Below are positions 1 through 11,880 of a DNA stretch of 64,000 nt, piece by piece. The position numbers and the translations under genes were made by a program. Position 1 is the first letter of the stretch, and the number at the start of each line of letters is the position of its first letter. The notes under the pieces were generated by a model. That model had not been told where the DNA came from. It searched no databases and saw only the letters and a list, made by a program, of their open reading frames with translations. The stretch is from Siccibacter colletis (lineage in GTDB: Bacteria; Pseudomonadota; Gammaproteobacteria; Enterobacterales; Enterobacteriaceae): the NCBI RefSeq assembly GCF_000696575.1, contig NZ_JMSQ01000006.1, forward strand, positions 619,535 to 683,534, written 5' to 3'.

Positions 1-1564
1 AAGCACACATCACGTGCGGCGTACCTTCCCGGGCCACGGTGGTCAGCGTCTCTTCAAACTGCAACAGACGTGCCGCCAGCGCCGCTTCGCGATCCTCGGT
101 GATGGTTACCGGAGCGGTGAGGCTGCTTTCATCGACGCCCGCCTTGCGGAACACGGAGAGCACGCGGGTGTAGGCATACTGCATATAGGGCGCGGTATTG
201 CCTTCAAACGCCAGCATGTTGTCCCAGTCAAACACGTAGTCGGTGGTGCGGCTCTTGGAGAGATCGGCGTATTTCACCGCGCCGATGCCCACGGCGTCAG
301 CCAGTTTTTCCAGCTCGTCTGCCGGCATGTCCGGGTTCTTCTCGCCCACCAGGCGGCGCGCGCGCTCCATCGCTTCGTCCAGCAGCTCGGTCAGCTTGAT
401 GGTACCACCAGCACGGGTTTTGAACGGCTTGCCGTCTTTGCCCAACATCATACCGAACATGTGGTGCTCCAGCGGTACGGAGTCTGGTACATAGCCCGCT
501 TTACGCACGATGGTCCACGCCTGCATCAGGTGCTGGTGCTGACGCGAGTCGATGTAGTAGAGCACGCGGTCGGCATGCAGGGTTTCATAGCGGTATTTCG
601 CGCAGGCGATGTCCGTGGTGGTGTAGAGGTAGCCGCCATCCTTCTTCTGGATGATGACGCCCATCGGTTCGCCTTCTTTGTTTTTGTACTCGTCGAGGAA
701 GACCACGGTAGCGCCTTCGCTCTCGGTCGCCAGACCTTTCTCTTTCAGGTCGGCCACAATCCCCGGCAGCATCGGGTTATAAAGGCTTTCGCCCATCACG
801 TCGTCGCGGGTGAGGGTGACGTTCATGCGCTCGTAGGTCAGCTGGTTCTGGGTCATGGTGATGTCCACCAGCTTGCGCCACATCTGGCGGCAGTACTCGT
901 CGCCGCCCTGCAGCTTCACCACGTAAGCGCGGGCGCGCTCGGCGAACTCAGCGTCTTCGTCGTAGTGTTTCTTGGCTTCACGGTAGAAGTTTTCCAGGTC
1001 TGCCAGCGCCATGTCGCCAGCGTTTTCGTTCTGCTGCTTCTCAAGGAAGGCAATCAGCATACCGAACTGGGTGCCCCAGTCGCCGACGTGGTTGGCGCGG
1101 ATCACCTTGTGCCCGAGGAACTCAAGGGTGCGCACCGCAGCGTCACCAATGATAGTGGAACGCACGTGACCGACGTGCATCTCTTTCGCGACGTTCGGCG
1201 CAGAGTAGTCCACCACCACGGTTTGCGGCTGGGCAACTTTTGTCACGCCCGCGCGGTCGGAGGCAGCGGCTTCATCCACGCGCAGCGCGAGGAACACCGG
1301 GTCGAGGAAGATATTGATAAAGCCCGGGCCGGCGATTTCCACTTTTGCAGCGATGCCGGTGAGATCGAGGCTGGCGATAACCTGCTCAGCTAACTGTCGC
1401 GGCGGCATGCCCAGTTTTTTCGCCACCGCCATGACCCCATTGGCCTGGTAGTCACCAAACTGCGCTTTGGCTGACTGGCGAACCTGGGGTTCGCAATCCG
1501 CAGGCGCACCTGCGGCAATCAGTGCCTGACTGACTTTATCTGAGAGAAGAGCCTGAATATTCAC
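1..1564 (-). CDS. argS: Arginyl-tRNA synthetase (3' end cut by window edge)
   Basis: Cytosolic class I aminoacyl-tRNA synthetase that charges tRNA-Arg. The frame opens at a GTG at 1564, giving [10 protein letters not shown]; the E. coli enzyme also starts at GTG with nearly the same N-terminus. It stays open to base 1, about 521 codons, so roughly the last 55 residues of the 577-residue family (end of the anticodon-binding domain) are missing. The HIGH-type signature reads HVGH at about residue 130. The KMSK position reads GKPFKTR, the degenerate form known in enterobacterial ArgS. The gene is divergent from yecM. A long open frame on the plus strand over 14-1393 is its antisense shadow. Confidence 0.97.
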   Translation of the reverse strand, partial: MNIQALLSDKVSQALIAAGAPADCEPQVRQSAKAQFGDYQANGVMAVAKKLGMPPRQLAEQVIASLDLTGIAAKVEIAGPGFINIFLDPVFLALRVDEAAASDRAGVTKVAQPQTVVVDYSAPNVAKEMHVGHVRSTIIGDAAVRTLEFLGHKVIRANHVGDWGTQFGMLIAFLEKQQNENAGDMALADLENFYREAKKHYDEDAEFAERARAYVVKLQGGDEYCRQMWRKLVDITMTQNQLTYERMNVTLTRDDVMGESLYNPMLPGIVADLKEKGLATESEGATVVFLDEYKNKEGEPMGVIIQKKDGGYLYTTTDIACAKYRYETLHADRVLYYIDSRQHQHLMQAWTIVRKAGYVPDSVPLEHHMFGMMLGKDGKPFKTRAGGTIKLTELLDEAMERARRLVGEKNPDMPADELEKLADAVGIGAVKYADLSKSRTTDYVFDWDNMLAFEGNTAPYMQYAYTRVLSVFRKAGVDESSLTAPVTITEDREAALAARLLQFEETLTTVAREGTPHVMCA

Positions 1565-1751
1565 CGGGATACCTTACCGTAAAGAGGCAGCACAACAGGG
1601 GTGCCGCATGATGCATTTGAAAAACCAGGGGCGGGATTATACTGCATTTGGCGGGAGACGTCAGCCCTGCGCTGGGCCGGGGCAGGCGGGGGTTTTTAAG
1701 CGGCCCGCACCAGGGTAGAGTAGCGCCTTTTCACACCTTCCCGGAGCACCG

Positions 1752-2315
1752 ATGACCGACTGGCACGCCATTGACGACCTTCACGATATCCACGCCGACC
1801 TGCCGCGTTTTGGCGCCGCGCTCACCGCCCTGGCGGCGCGTCTCGGGCTGGATATTGCCCCGCTTGACGCCGACCACATCTCACTGCGCTGCCATCAGAA
1901 CGCTACCGCCGAGCGCTGGCGTAAGGGCTTTGAACAGTGCGGCGAGCTGCTGTCGGAGAACATCATCAACGGGCGTTCTATCTGCCTGTTCAGGCTGCAT
2001 ACGCCGGTCATGGTGGCGCACTGGCAGTTTTCCATTGTTGAGCTGCCGTGGCCGGGGGAGAAGCGCTACCCGCATGAGGGGTGGGAGCACGTGGAAATCG
2101 TGCTGCCGGGCGACCCGGAAACGCTGAATGCCCGCGCGGTCGCGCTGCTTTCCGATGAAGGGCTGAGCCAGCCGGGGATTTCAGTGAAAACCAGTTCACC
2201 CAAGGGCGAGCGGGAGCGCCTGCCAAACCCGACGCTGGCAGTGACCGACGGCAGCGTGACGATTAAATTCCACCCGTGGTCCATAGAGGACATCGTCGCC
2301 AGCGAGCGGGAATAG
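1752..2315 (+). CDS. yecM: YecM family protein
   Basis: 187 residues, full length for YecM (PF06185), a small cytosolic protein of the vicinal-oxygen-chelate fold with conserved possible metal ligands; its reaction is not established. Typical features are the DADHISLRCH segment near residue 40 and the PHEGWEHVEIV segment near residue 115. The start is an ATG after CCGGAGCACCG, a good ribosome site. In E. coli K-12 yecM lies directly between cutC and argS. Here argS is adjacent but cutC is 3 kb away, separated by three other genes. Confidence 0.93.
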   Translation: MTDWHAIDDLHDIHADLPRFGAALTALAARLGLDIAPLDADHISLRCHQNATAERWRKGFEQCGELLSENIINGRSICLFRLHTPVMVAHWQFSIVELPWPGEKRYPHEGWEHVEIVLPGDPETLNARAVALLSDEGLSQPGISVKTSSPKGERERLPNPTLAVTDGSVTIKFHPWSIEDIVASERE

Positions 2316-2450
2316 CGCCTTCGCCATGCAATCAGGGCCGTTCGGGTTTCCGGGCGGCCCTTTTTATTGTCTATAGTCATAGGGGTATGCAGTCTGACCG
2401 CGCACAGTAAGGAGTATTCACGCCTGTTTTCGACCTGATGGGAGAGACCA

Positions 2451-2993
2451 ATGCACGATACCGTAAAGCGAGACGATCTCTGGAACCACCCCGACGAGCC
2501 TGGATTGCACCGATCCATTCTCATTCACCGCTCCCCCGAGGCGCTGTTCGACCTCTGGCGCGACCCCGCCATTTTTCCCCGCCTGATGGCGCACTTTGCG
2601 CGCATTACCGTCCTGAGCAATACCGCGTCCCACTGGGAGGTGCCGGTACCGCTTGGCAAAAACGTCGAGTGGGATGCGTATATCGTTGACGAGGCGCGTG
2701 GGCAGTACATCGCCTGGGCCTCGGAAAAGAAGGCCACGGTGCCCAATGCCGGGCGGCTCGCGTTCCGGCCGGTTTCCGATGAGAGAGGCACCGAAGTGAC
2801 CATGACCCTGCATTTTTCGCCGCCCGGCGGCGTGTTTGGCGAGTGGCTGTCGAAGAAAATCGATCTGGTGCCGGAAGCGATGCTCAGCCAGGCGCTGCGG
2901 CGCTTCAAAAGCATGGCGGAAACCGGTGAGTTTGCCACCAATAAGCCGCAGCCGGCCGGACGTCACGGTGGCATGGACAAGGTAGAGGAGTAA
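2451..2993 (+). CDS. SRPBCC (polyketide cyclase/dehydrase-like) protein
   Basis: 180-residue START/Bet v 1-like protein, the lipid- and small-ligand-binding helix-grip fold. The signature is the segment HRSILIHRSPEALFDLWRDP near residue 20, followed by beta strands ending in TEVTMTLHFSPPGG and a long C-terminal helix. No membrane segment or signal peptide is visible. It starts at an ATG behind GGGAGAG. The next gene begins 3 bases after its stop, so it forms an operon with the zinc alcohol dehydrogenase. SRPBCC proteins and such dehydrogenases often co-occur, but the substrate is unknown. It is not part of the K-12 arrangement at this locus. Confidence 0.82.
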   Translation: MHDTVKRDDLWNHPDEPGLHRSILIHRSPEALFDLWRDPAIFPRLMAHFARITVLSNTASHWEVPVPLGKNVEWDAYIVDEARGQYIAWASEKKATVPNAGRLAFRPVSDERGTEVTMTLHFSPPGGVFGEWLSKKIDLVPEAMLSQALRRFKSMAETGEFATNKPQPAGRHGGMDKVEE

Positions 2994-2996
2994 ACG

Positions 2997-4163
2997 ATGC
3001 GAGCACTTTGCTGGAATGGCGTAAACGATCTGCGCGTAGAAACCGTGGGCGACCCGATAATCGTTAACCCGCACGATGCCATCATTAAGGTTGGGCTGAC
3101 CACCACCTGCGGCTCGGATCTGCACGTCATTGACGGGCTGATCCCGAGCATGGAGGAGGGGGATATTCTTGGCCATGAGTTTATGGGCGAGGTGGTCGAG
3201 GTGGGACACGAGGTGAAAAATATCCGGCGCGGTGACCGGGTCGTGGTACCGTCGTTTATCGCCTGCGGCTCCTGCTGGTACTGCAATCACGGCCTGTACT
3301 CCTGCTGCGATAACACCAACCCGAACGCCCATTTACAGGAGCCGATTCTCGGCTATCCCACTGCCGGGATCTACGCCTACAGCCACGCCTTCGGTGGCTA
3401 TGCAGGTTCACATGCCGAGTACGTGCGCGTCCCCTTTGCCGATACCGACTGCTTTGTGGTGCCTGATGCGGTGTCCGATGAGCAGGCGCTGTTTCTCTCT
3501 GATGCGGCACCCACCGGCTATATGGGGGCTGACTTCTGCAATATTCACCCCGGCGATACCGTGGCGGTGTGGGGCGCAGGCGGCGTCGGGCTGATGGCGG
3601 CACAGAGCGCGTATCTGATGGGGGCCGAGCGGGTGATCGTCATCGACCGCTTCCCGGAGCGGCTGGCGATGGCGCGGGAGAAAATCGGCGCAATCACCCT
3701 CGATTATACCGAGGTGGACATTTACGAAGCGCTGCTGCACCTCACCGGCGGGCGCGGGCCGGACAGCTGCATCGACGCCGTGGGGATGGAAGCGCACGGC
3801 GAAGGACTGCAGTACGCCTACGATCGCACCAAACAGGCGCTGAAAATGCACACCGATATCGGCACCGCGCTGCGTCAGGCGATTCATGCCTGCCGCAAAG
3901 GCGGGACGCTGGCGATCCTCGGCGTGTACGGGATGATGGACAAATTCCCGCTCGGCGTGGCGATGAACAAGGGGCTGACGATCCGCACCGCCCAGCAGCA
4001 CGGCCAGTTTTATATGGAGCGCCTGCTGCATCACGCCTCGCACGGTGAACTGCGCACCGACTTCCTCGCCACCCACCGCTTCTCGCTGGAGGATGCCCCG
4101 CGCGGCTACGAGATGTTCAAACGTAAAGAGGACGGCTGCATCCGCGCGGTGTTCAAGCCCTAG
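2997..4163 (+). CDS. Zinc-dependent alcohol dehydrogenase (MDR family)
   Basis: 388-residue medium-chain dehydrogenase/reductase of the group annotated as glutathione-independent formaldehyde dehydrogenase-like. Visible features are the catalytic zinc ligand Cys38 (TTCGSD), His60-Glu61 (GHEFMGEV), a structural zinc lobe with Cys90, Cys93, Cys96 and Cys104, and the nucleotide-binding glycine motif GAGGVG near residue 195. Family members oxidise or dismutate small alcohols and aldehydes with NAD(P); the substrate cannot be inferred here. It follows the SRPBCC gene in the same operon. Its stop overlaps by 4 bases the stop of the convergent aminotransferase. Confidence 0.9.
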   Translation: MRALCWNGVNDLRVETVGDPIIVNPHDAIIKVGLTTTCGSDLHVIDGLIPSMEEGDILGHEFMGEVVEVGHEVKNIRRGDRVVVPSFIACGSCWYCNHGLYSCCDNTNPNAHLQEPILGYPTAGIYAYSHAFGGYAGSHAEYVRVPFADTDCFVVPDAVSDEQALFLSDAAPTGYMGADFCNIHPGDTVAVWGAGGVGLMAAQSAYLMGAERVIVIDRFPERLAMAREKIGAITLDYTEVDIYEALLHLTGGRGPDSCIDAVGMEAHGEGLQYAYDRTKQALKMHTDIGTALRQAIHACRKGGTLAILGVYGMMDKFPLGVAMNKGLTIRTAQQHGQFYMERLLHHASHGELRTDFLATHRFSLEDAPRGYEMFKRKEDGCIRAVFKP

Positions 4164-5296
4164 CGCGTCACGGCACGCGTCAGCCGCCCAATGGCCTCTT
4201 CCAGTGTGGCGGCGGTGCAGCCGAAGTTTATGCGCACGTGCTGCGCGTCGCCAAAGTCCTCACCCGGCGAGAACCCCAGCCCGGCCCGGCGGAAGAAGGT
4301 AGTCGGGTTGTCCACTTCCAGCCCGGAGGCATCGACCCAGGCGAGGTAGGTAGCTTCCGGGCTGTTCATCTGCAGCCCGCGCAGGCCGTTCACCGCCTCG
4401 TACAGCCGGTCACGGTTGGTGCGTAAATAGTCGAGCTGGGCGCGCAGCCAGGCGTCCCCGTCCTGCCACGCCGCCTGGGCCGCGACTATTGCCAGCACGT
4501 CCGCTGAAGGCACGATGCCGTCCCGCACCGCGTTGAAGCGCTGACGCAGTTCCGGGTTCGGGATCACCGCCACCGAGGCGCCAAGCCCGGCAATATTGAA
4601 GGTTTTCGACGGCGACATCAGGGTAATGGAGCGCTGCGCGGCGTCCTCGCTCAGGGTGGCGAACGGGATATGTTTGCAGCCCGGCTCCAGCAGCAAATCG
4701 CAGTGAATTTCATCGGAACACACCACCAGATCGTGACGGCGGGCGAAGGTCAGCTGGGCTTCCAGCTCGTCGCGGCGATAGACCGTGCCACCCGGATTGT
4801 GCGGGTTACACAGCATCAGCAGCTGTTCACGCCCGGTCATCTGGTCGTCAATCGCCTGCAGATCCAGCACCTCCCGGCCCTGTTGCGGGCGCAGTGGCAC
4901 GCTAATCTGGCTGCGCCCGCCTGCCTTCGCGGCTTTGCGAAACGGGGGATAGATCGGCGTCGGGGCCAGGGTTCCCGCATCGGCATCGCTGAAGGCGCGG
5001 ACGCTGAGATTCAGCGCCGACACGATCCCCGGCAGGAAGACCAGCCACTCCGCTTTCACCTGCCAGCTGTAATGGCGCTCGCACCAGGCGATAAACGCAT
5101 CCGCCAGCCCGGCAGGCGCGCCGCCGTAGCCGAATACACCGTGGGCGATACGCTGCGTTAGCGCGTCGGTGACGCAGGCCGGAGAGCGAAAATCGGTATC
5201 CGCGACCCACATCGGCAGTACGTCCTCAGCAAATTTTGTCCACTTTGAACTGTCACTGTGACGGCGGTCGATCGCTTCGTTGAAGTTGAATGCCAT
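4160..5296 (-). CDS. MalY/PatB-type aminotransferase (putative C-S lyase)
   Basis: 378-residue fold-type I PLP enzyme of the MalY/PatB family, which has cystathionine beta-lyase activity. Family marks are the N-terminal motif LPMWVADTDF, CNPHNPGG for cofactor binding near residue 165, SDEIHCDL near 195, and the Schiff-base lysine in SPSKTFN near residue 230. The C-terminus carries the RINFGC arginine that binds the substrate carboxylate. E. coli MalY also represses the maltose regulator MalT; whether that holds here is unknown, since this is not at the malX-malY locus. It is convergent with the dehydrogenase (4-base stop overlap) and divergent from cutC. Confidence 0.88.
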   Translation of the reverse strand: MAFNFNEAIDRRHSDSSKWTKFAEDVLPMWVADTDFRSPACVTDALTQRIAHGVFGYGGAPAGLADAFIAWCERHYSWQVKAEWLVFLPGIVSALNLSVRAFSDADAGTLAPTPIYPPFRKAAKAGGRSQISVPLRPQQGREVLDLQAIDDQMTGREQLLMLCNPHNPGGTVYRRDELEAQLTFARRHDLVVCSDEIHCDLLLEPGCKHIPFATLSEDAAQRSITLMSPSKTFNIAGLGASVAVIPNPELRQRFNAVRDGIVPSADVLAIVAAQAAWQDGDAWLRAQLDYLRTNRDRLYEAVNGLRGLQMNSPEATYLAWVDASGLEVDNPTTFFRRAGLGFSPGEDFGDAQHVRINFGCTAATLEEAIGRLTRAVTR

Positions 5297-5380
5297 GATG
5301 CGTTGTCCTTTTTATTGTGATAACTCAGACTAGCACGCCGGGAAAAGGCGACAACTGAAAAGGTTTTGCAGGAGAAAACA

Positions 5381-6124
5381 ATGGCTTTGCTTGAGATATG
5401 TTGTTACGGCATGACGTGTGCCATCACCGCCGAACAGGCGGGTGCCGATCGCATCGAACTGTGCAGCGCGCCAAAAGAGGGCGGCCTGACGCCGTCGGCG
5501 GGCGTGCTGAAGGGCGTCAGGCATAACGTCACTATCCCGGTGCATCCCATCGTGCGTCCGCGCGGCGGCGATTTCTGCTACAGCCAGGCGGAGTTGAGCA
5601 CCATGCTCGACGATATCGCCTTTATTCGCGATCTGGGCTTTCCGGGGCTGGTGACTGGGATACTGAATGAGGATGGCGGGGTGGATCGGCAAAAAATGCA
5701 GGCGGTGATGCGCGCCGCGCCTGGCATGGCGGTCACCTTCCATCGCGCCTTCGATATGTGTGCTAACCCGATGATTGCACTGGAGGAACTGACCGAACTC
5801 GGCGTGGCGCGGATTTTAACTTCGGGCCAGCAGGCAAGCGCAGAGCAAGGTATTTCATTAATTACGGAACTAAAGCACCGATCCCGTGCTCCAATCATTA
5901 TGGCCGGTGCAGGCGTACGGCTGAACAATCTGGAAACCTTTATCGCTGCGGGCGTGGATGAACTCCACAGTTCCGCAGGACGCTACACTTCCTCGCCGAT
6001 GCGCTATCGCCACGCCGGGGTATCGATGTCAGCGGATGCCAGTGCGGATGAATATGCCCGCTACGAGGTGGACGCCGAAAGCGTCGCCGCGATGAAAGCC
6101 GCACTGACGCGGCCTGTTTCCTGA
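5381..6124 (+). CDS. cutC: CutC family copper homeostasis protein
   Basis: TIM-barrel cytosolic protein of the CutC family, linked historically to copper tolerance; its biochemical role remains unclear. 247 residues, against 248 in E. coli. I chose the ATG at 5381 because it follows GCAGGAG at 5368-5374 and gives [10 protein letters not shown], matching the E. coli start; an upstream frame extension of five residues has no better ribosome site. Conserved segments are [29 protein letters not shown] and HRAFDMC. An intrinsic terminator follows. Confidence 0.95.
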   Translation: MALLEICCYGMTCAITAEQAGADRIELCSAPKEGGLTPSAGVLKGVRHNVTIPVHPIVRPRGGDFCYSQAELSTMLDDIAFIRDLGFPGLVTGILNEDGGVDRQKMQAVMRAAPGMAVTFHRAFDMCANPMIALEELTELGVARILTSGQQASAEQGISLITELKHRSRAPIIMAGAGVRLNNLETFIAAGVDELHSSAGRYTSSPMRYRHAGVSMSADASADEYARYEVDAESVAAMKAALTRPVS

Positions 6125-6180
6125 ACGCCTGACGATTTTTACCGCGCATCATGTCGCCCATATGATGCTTGCTCGTACCA

Positions 6181-6209
6181 GGCCCCGGTCTTTTGCCGGG
6201 GCTTTTTTT
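6181..6209 (+). terminator. Intrinsic terminator of cutC
   Basis: Stem GCCCCGG / CCGGGGC with a 7-base loop followed by seven T on the plus strand. It lies between cutC and the convergent end of cmoB. There is no T-tract on the other strand, so it should act for cutC only. Confidence 0.88.
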
Positions 6210-6218
6210 ATCGATGCG

Positions 6219-7969
<1,751 letters not shown>

Positions 7970-8365
7970 CTAACGTAACGAGAAAACCAACTCCCACGGC
8001 ATATACCAGAGGTTAGTCAGCACCATCAGCAACAGCGCGCACAGCGTGGCGCTCAGGCCGGAGCGACGCCAGCCGATCAGGTGATGCTGATAACCGTAGT
8101 ACTGCATCAGCCGGCCGGCAATCAGCAGCAGTCCGCAGACGTGCACCATCCAGGTGAACGCGCCGTTCATCTCCATAAACAGCAGCAGCACCAGGGCGAG
8201 GGGAATGTACTCCATCGCGTTGCTCTGAATGCGCAGGGCGCTTTGCAGCTCGCTAAAACCACCGTCGCCGTAGCTGACGCGGTACTGGCTGCGCAGGCGC
8301 AGTACATCAATTGAAAACTTAACCAACAGCAGAGCGCCAAGCACGGCATAAAGCGCGCTTACCAT
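7970..8365 (-). CDS. yecN: YecN, MAPEG-family membrane protein
   Basis: 131-residue inner-membrane protein of the MAPEG superfamily, with about four hydrophobic segments (near residues 1-20, 53-70, 73-90 and 108-130). The conserved RIQSNAMEYIPLALVL motif lies at about 45-60. Function in bacteria is not established. It begins with an ATG after GGAGTTTCT. In K-12 it also lies between yecE and cmoA. Confidence 0.93.
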   Translation of the reverse strand: MVSALYAVLGALLLVKFSIDVLRLRSQYRVSYGDGGFSELQSALRIQSNAMEYIPLALVLLLFMEMNGAFTWMVHVCGLLLIAGRLMQYYGYQHHLIGWRRSGLSATLCALLLMVLTNLWYMPWELVFSLR

Positions 8366-8438
8366 AGAAACTCCGTTTAACAGCCAGGGTGGATGCGGGG
8401 GCTATGATAGCGTGCGCATTACGCGCTGTCGCTAGTCG

Positions 8439-9272
8439 TCAGAAAAGAGAATCCTGGGCGGGGATGGCCGGCTCCGGGCCAAGCGAGGGCAGATGCTGAC
8501 GCAGCGCGGGCCACAGGGTATGCACCAGCTCCGGCGCCTGGGCGATATCCGGCGTGTGCAGAAATAGATACGGCGTGGTGGTCTGCGTCCACATGGCCAG
8601 CTTGCGCAGCCAGACGTCAAACAGCTCGACGTTTTGCGCCATGTTGTCGCTGCCGATAAAGCGCACCATCGGGTGGCTGGCGGTAACCACCGCATGCACC
8701 GGCAACACCGGTTTTTTGCGCTGCGCCTCGCGGATCGCCTCGCTGTGTGGATTGGCGGCCTGTACCGGGCGGCTGTCGAGGATCACCCGGTTGACTCCGC
8801 GCGCGTGCAGCCCGCGGTTGAGCGCCCGCTCGTCCTCGCCTTTGGTGAAGAACGCCCGATGGCGGACTTCCACCCCGTAACTGAACGCGCCGGGCAGCCC
8901 ATCAAGAAACGCCCACAGCGCGGGCAAATCTCGTGGCCCAAAGGTGGCCGGAAGCTGCAGCCAGTACTGACCGATGCGCCCGGCCAGCGGGTCAAGACGG
9001 GTAAAGAACTCCTGCGTCAGCGCCTCGCAGTTGCGCAGCGCCGCCTGGTGGGAAATGGTGGCCGGAAACTTAAAGCAGAAGCGGAAGTTGTCATCGGTCT
9101 GGGCATGCCAGCGCGCCACGATCTCCGCCTTCGGCAGCGCGTAGAGCGTCGTGTTGCCCTCCACACAATTAAAATGGCGAGCATACTCTTCGAGACCGGT
9201 GATGCCGAGCCGCACCCATTTCGGGTGCGACCACTGCGGCAGTCCGATCCAGACGCGCGGGGCTGTACTCAT
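8439..9272 (-). CDS. yecE: YecE, DUF72 family protein
   Basis: 277-residue DUF72 protein with a TIM-barrel-like fold; function unknown. The conserved segment [12 protein letters not shown] appears here as [12 protein letters not shown], with [14 protein letters not shown] after it. The N-terminus (MSTAPRV) is a few residues longer than in K-12. Its ATG overlaps the yecD stop (ATGA). yecE is a known integration site for some Stx phages in E. coli; here it is intact. Confidence 0.94.
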   Translation of the reverse strand: MSTAPRVWIGLPQWSHPKWVRLGITGLEEYARHFNCVEGNTTLYALPKAEIVARWHAQTDDNFRFCFKFPATISHQAALRNCEALTQEFFTRLDPLAGRIGQYWLQLPATFGPRDLPALWAFLDGLPGAFSYGVEVRHRAFFTKGEDERALNRGLHARGVNRVILDSRPVQAANPHSEAIREAQRKKPVLPVHAVVTASHPMVRFIGSDNMAQNVELFDVWLRKLAMWTQTTTPYLFLHTPDIAQAPELVHTLWPALRQHLPSLGPEPAIPAQDSLF

Positions 9273-9835
9273 AGCGCCGCCAGCAGCTCCGCGGTGCTAC
9301 AGACTTTACCGATGCGCGGGAAGATATGGGTCATGCTGCCCTGATGCTGTTCCGCATCCGCGGCGCTGCACGCATCTTCCACCACGATCAGGTTGAAACC
9401 CAGCTCCCAGGCGTTACGCGCTGTGGACTCCACGCCGATATTGGTGGAGATCCCGCACAGCACGATGGTGTCGATCCCGCGACGGCGCAGCTGCAGCTCG
9501 AGATCGGTGCCGTAAAACGCGCCCCATTGGCGTTTGGTGACTTCAATATCGCTGTCGCGCTTGCCCAGCGCCGGGGGATATGTCCACCAGTTGTCCGGCA
9601 GCGCGTGGCCGCCCATCGGCGCGTCAACCGGTTGTCGTAACGCATCGCCGAAATCCGCCGACCAGCCTACGCGCACCAGCACCACCGGCGCGGCGTGGGC
9701 ACGAAATTTATCGGCCAGCTGCGCGGTACGGGAGACCACGTCGTCGGCGCTGTGCGGCCCACCGGCGAACGGTAAAATGCCTTCCTGAAGGTCAATCACT
9801 ACCAGCGCGGTAGTTGCAGGATTAAAATCTGACAT
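9269..9835 (-). CDS. yecD: YecD, isochorismatase-family hydrolase
   Basis: 188-residue cysteine hydrolase-like protein of the isochorismatase fold, cytosolic, substrate unknown. The start chosen is the ATG at 9835, behind AGAGGGAG, giving [19 protein letters not shown]; the frame is open further upstream, but that part has no homology or ribosome site. Catalytic-triad features are the Asp of VVIDLQ, a Lys in VTKRQWGAF and the nucleophile Cys in [14 protein letters not shown]. It forms an operon with yecE and is divergent from aspS. Confidence 0.94.
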   Translation of the reverse strand: MSDFNPATTALVVIDLQEGILPFAGGPHSADDVVSRTAQLADKFRAHAAPVVLVRVGWSADFGDALRQPVDAPMGGHALPDNWWTYPPALGKRDSDIEVTKRQWGAFYGTDLELQLRRRGIDTIVLCGISTNIGVESTARNAWELGFNLIVVEDACSAADAEQHQGSMTHIFPRIGKVCSTAELLAAL

Positions 9836-9970
9836 CGTCACTCCCTCTTTTTTGTTGTGAGCTGAGTACCTTACGCGTTTTATAAGGTATTGCTGTTTAC
9901 TAAATTTGTTAATTTTTGTGAGAATGCGCAATAAGACGCGCAGCAAACGCGCTACCGTGTGGCTGCGGAC

Positions 9971-9999
9971 TTATCGTGGACTGGAATTTCCAGTATAAT
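9971..9999 (+). promoter_or_regulatory. Probable sigma-70 promoter of aspS
   Basis: TTATCG at 9971-9976, a 17-base spacer and a perfect TATAAT at 9994-9999, about 100 bases before the aspS start codon. It is inferred from the consensus match only. Confidence 0.6.
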
Positions 10000-10100
10000 A
10001 GCCGCCTTTTTTCATCAGTAGTGACATTCAGCTAAAGCTGCGACAGTGGCGCCTGTAAGCCAGGCGGCAAACGGCCTGTGGCTAAGTTAAGGGATATCTC

Positions 10101-11879
10101 ATGCGTACAGAATATTGCGGGCAGCTCCGACTGTCCCACGTGGGGCAGCAGGTGACTCTGTCTGGTTGGGTCAACCGTCGTCGCGATCTCGGTAGCCTTA
10201 TTTTCATCGACATGCGCGACCGCGAAGGTATCGTGCAGGTGTTTTTCGACCCGGATCGCGCGGATGCGTTCAAGCTCGCCTCTGAACTGCGTAATGAGTT
10301 CTGCATTCAGATTACCGGCACCGTACGTGCCCGTGATGAAAAAAACATGAATCGCGACATGGCGACCGGTGAAGTGGAAGTGTTCGCCACCGATCTGACC
10401 ATCATCAACCGCGCCGAGCCGCTGCCGCTTGACTCCAACCAGGTCAACTCTGAAGAAGCGCGTCTCAAGTACCGCTACCTGGATCTGCGCCGCCCGGAAA
10501 TGGCCCAGCGCCTGAAAGCGCGTGCTAAAATCACCAGCTTTGTGCGCCGCTTTATGGATGACCACGGCTTCCTCGACATCGAAACCCCGATGCTGACCAA
10601 AGCGACCCCGGAAGGCGCGCGCGACTACCTGGTGCCGTCCCGCGTGCATAAAGGTAAATTCTACGCGCTGCCGCAGTCCCCGCAGCTGTTCAAGCAGCTG
10701 CTGATGATGTCCGGCTTCGATCGCTATTATCAGATCGTAAAATGCTTCCGCGATGAAGACCTGCGCGCTGACCGCCAGCCGGAATTCACCCAGATCGACG
10801 TTGAGACCTCCTTCATGACCGCGCCGCAGGTGCGTGAAGTGATGGAAGATCTGATCCGCAAGCTTTGGCTTGAGATCAAAGGCGTGGACCTGGGCCAGTT
10901 CCCGATCATGACCTTCGCCGAAGCCGAGCGCCGCTACGGTTCCGACAAGCCGGACCTGCGCAACCCGCTGGAGCTGGTGGATGTCGCCGACCTGCTTACC
11001 GCGGTCGAATTCAAAGTTTTCTCCGGCCCGGCTAACGATCCGAAAGGCCGCGTTGCCGCACTGCGCGTGCCGGGCGGTGCCCAGCTGAGCCGCAAGCAGA
11101 TTGACGACTACGGCAAGTTTATCGAGATCTACGGCGCGAAAGGCCTGGCGTACATCAAGGTTAACGAGCGCGCAGCAGGTCTGGAAGGTATCACCAGCCC
11201 GGTGGCGAAATTCCTCAACGCGGACATCGTCGAGGCTATCCTTGAGCGCACCGGTGCGCAGGACGGCGACATGATCTTCTTCGGCGCCGACAAGAAAAAA
11301 GTGGTTGCCGACGCGCTGGGCGCGCTGCGCCTGAAGCTCGGAAAAGATCTCAGCCTGACCGACGAGGCCAAATGGGCGCCGCTGTGGGTGGTTGACTTCC
11401 CGATGTTCGAAGAGGACGGCGAGGGCGGCCTGAGCGCCATGCACCATCCGTTCACCGCGCCGAAAGACATGACGGCCGACGAGCTGAAAGCCGCGCCGGA
11501 AGAGGCGGTGGCTAACGCTTACGATATGGTGATCAACGGCTACGAAGTGGGCGGCGGTTCCGTGCGTATTCACCGCGGCGACATGCAGCAGACGGTATTC
11601 GGTATTCTCGGCATCAACGAGCAGGAGCAGCGCGAGAAGTTCGGCTTCCTGCTCGACGCCCTGAAATTCGGTACCCCGCCGCATGCGGGCCTGGCGTTTG
11701 GTCTGGATCGCCTGACCATGCTGCTGACCGGTACTGATAACATCCGTGACGTCATCGCCTTCCCGAAAACCACCGCGGCGGCGTGCCTGATGACCGAAGC
11801 ACCAAGCTTCGCGAATCCGGCCTCCCTCGGCGAGCTGGGTATTCAGGTGATCAAAAAAGAGTCCCCGGAGAATAAGTAA
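10101..11879 (+). CDS. aspS: Aspartyl-tRNA synthetase
   Basis: 592-residue class IIb synthetase, bacterial type, charging tRNA-Asp. Domains in order are an N-terminal OB fold (about 1-105, [20 protein letters not shown]), the class II catalytic core (motif 2 near [16 protein letters not shown], residue ~217; motif 3 GLAFGLDRL, ~530) and the bacterial GAD insertion (about 290-410). Two residues longer than in E. coli. nudB starts one base after its stop, so the genes are an operon. Confidence 0.98.
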   Translation: MRTEYCGQLRLSHVGQQVTLSGWVNRRRDLGSLIFIDMRDREGIVQVFFDPDRADAFKLASELRNEFCIQITGTVRARDEKNMNRDMATGEVEVFATDLTIINRAEPLPLDSNQVNSEEARLKYRYLDLRRPEMAQRLKARAKITSFVRRFMDDHGFLDIETPMLTKATPEGARDYLVPSRVHKGKFYALPQSPQLFKQLLMMSGFDRYYQIVKCFRDEDLRADRQPEFTQIDVETSFMTAPQVREVMEDLIRKLWLEIKGVDLGQFPIMTFAEAERRYGSDKPDLRNPLELVDVADLLTAVEFKVFSGPANDPKGRVAALRVPGGAQLSRKQIDDYGKFIEIYGAKGLAYIKVNERAAGLEGITSPVAKFLNADIVEAILERTGAQDGDMIFFGADKKKVVADALGALRLKLGKDLSLTDEAKWAPLWVVDFPMFEEDGEGGLSAMHHPFTAPKDMTADELKAAPEEAVANAYDMVINGYEVGGGSVRIHRGDMQQTVFGILGINEQEQREKFGFLLDALKFGTPPHAGLAFGLDRLTMLLTGTDNIRDVIAFPKTTAAACLMTEAPSFANPASLGELGIQVIKKESPENK

Positions 11880-11880
11880 T

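Noticed and set aside
14..1393. Long open frame of 459 codons on the plus strand
   Set aside because: It is antisense to argS, whose protein sequence is clear; the frame has shadow-like composition and no ribosome site.
2418..3332. 304-codon minus-strand frame over the SRPBCC and dehydrogenase genes
   Set aside because: Both plus-strand genes have clear family motifs; the minus frame has none.
8439..9272. yecE as a prophage integration site
   Set aside because: It is a known Stx phage site in E. coli, but the gene is complete and in register here.
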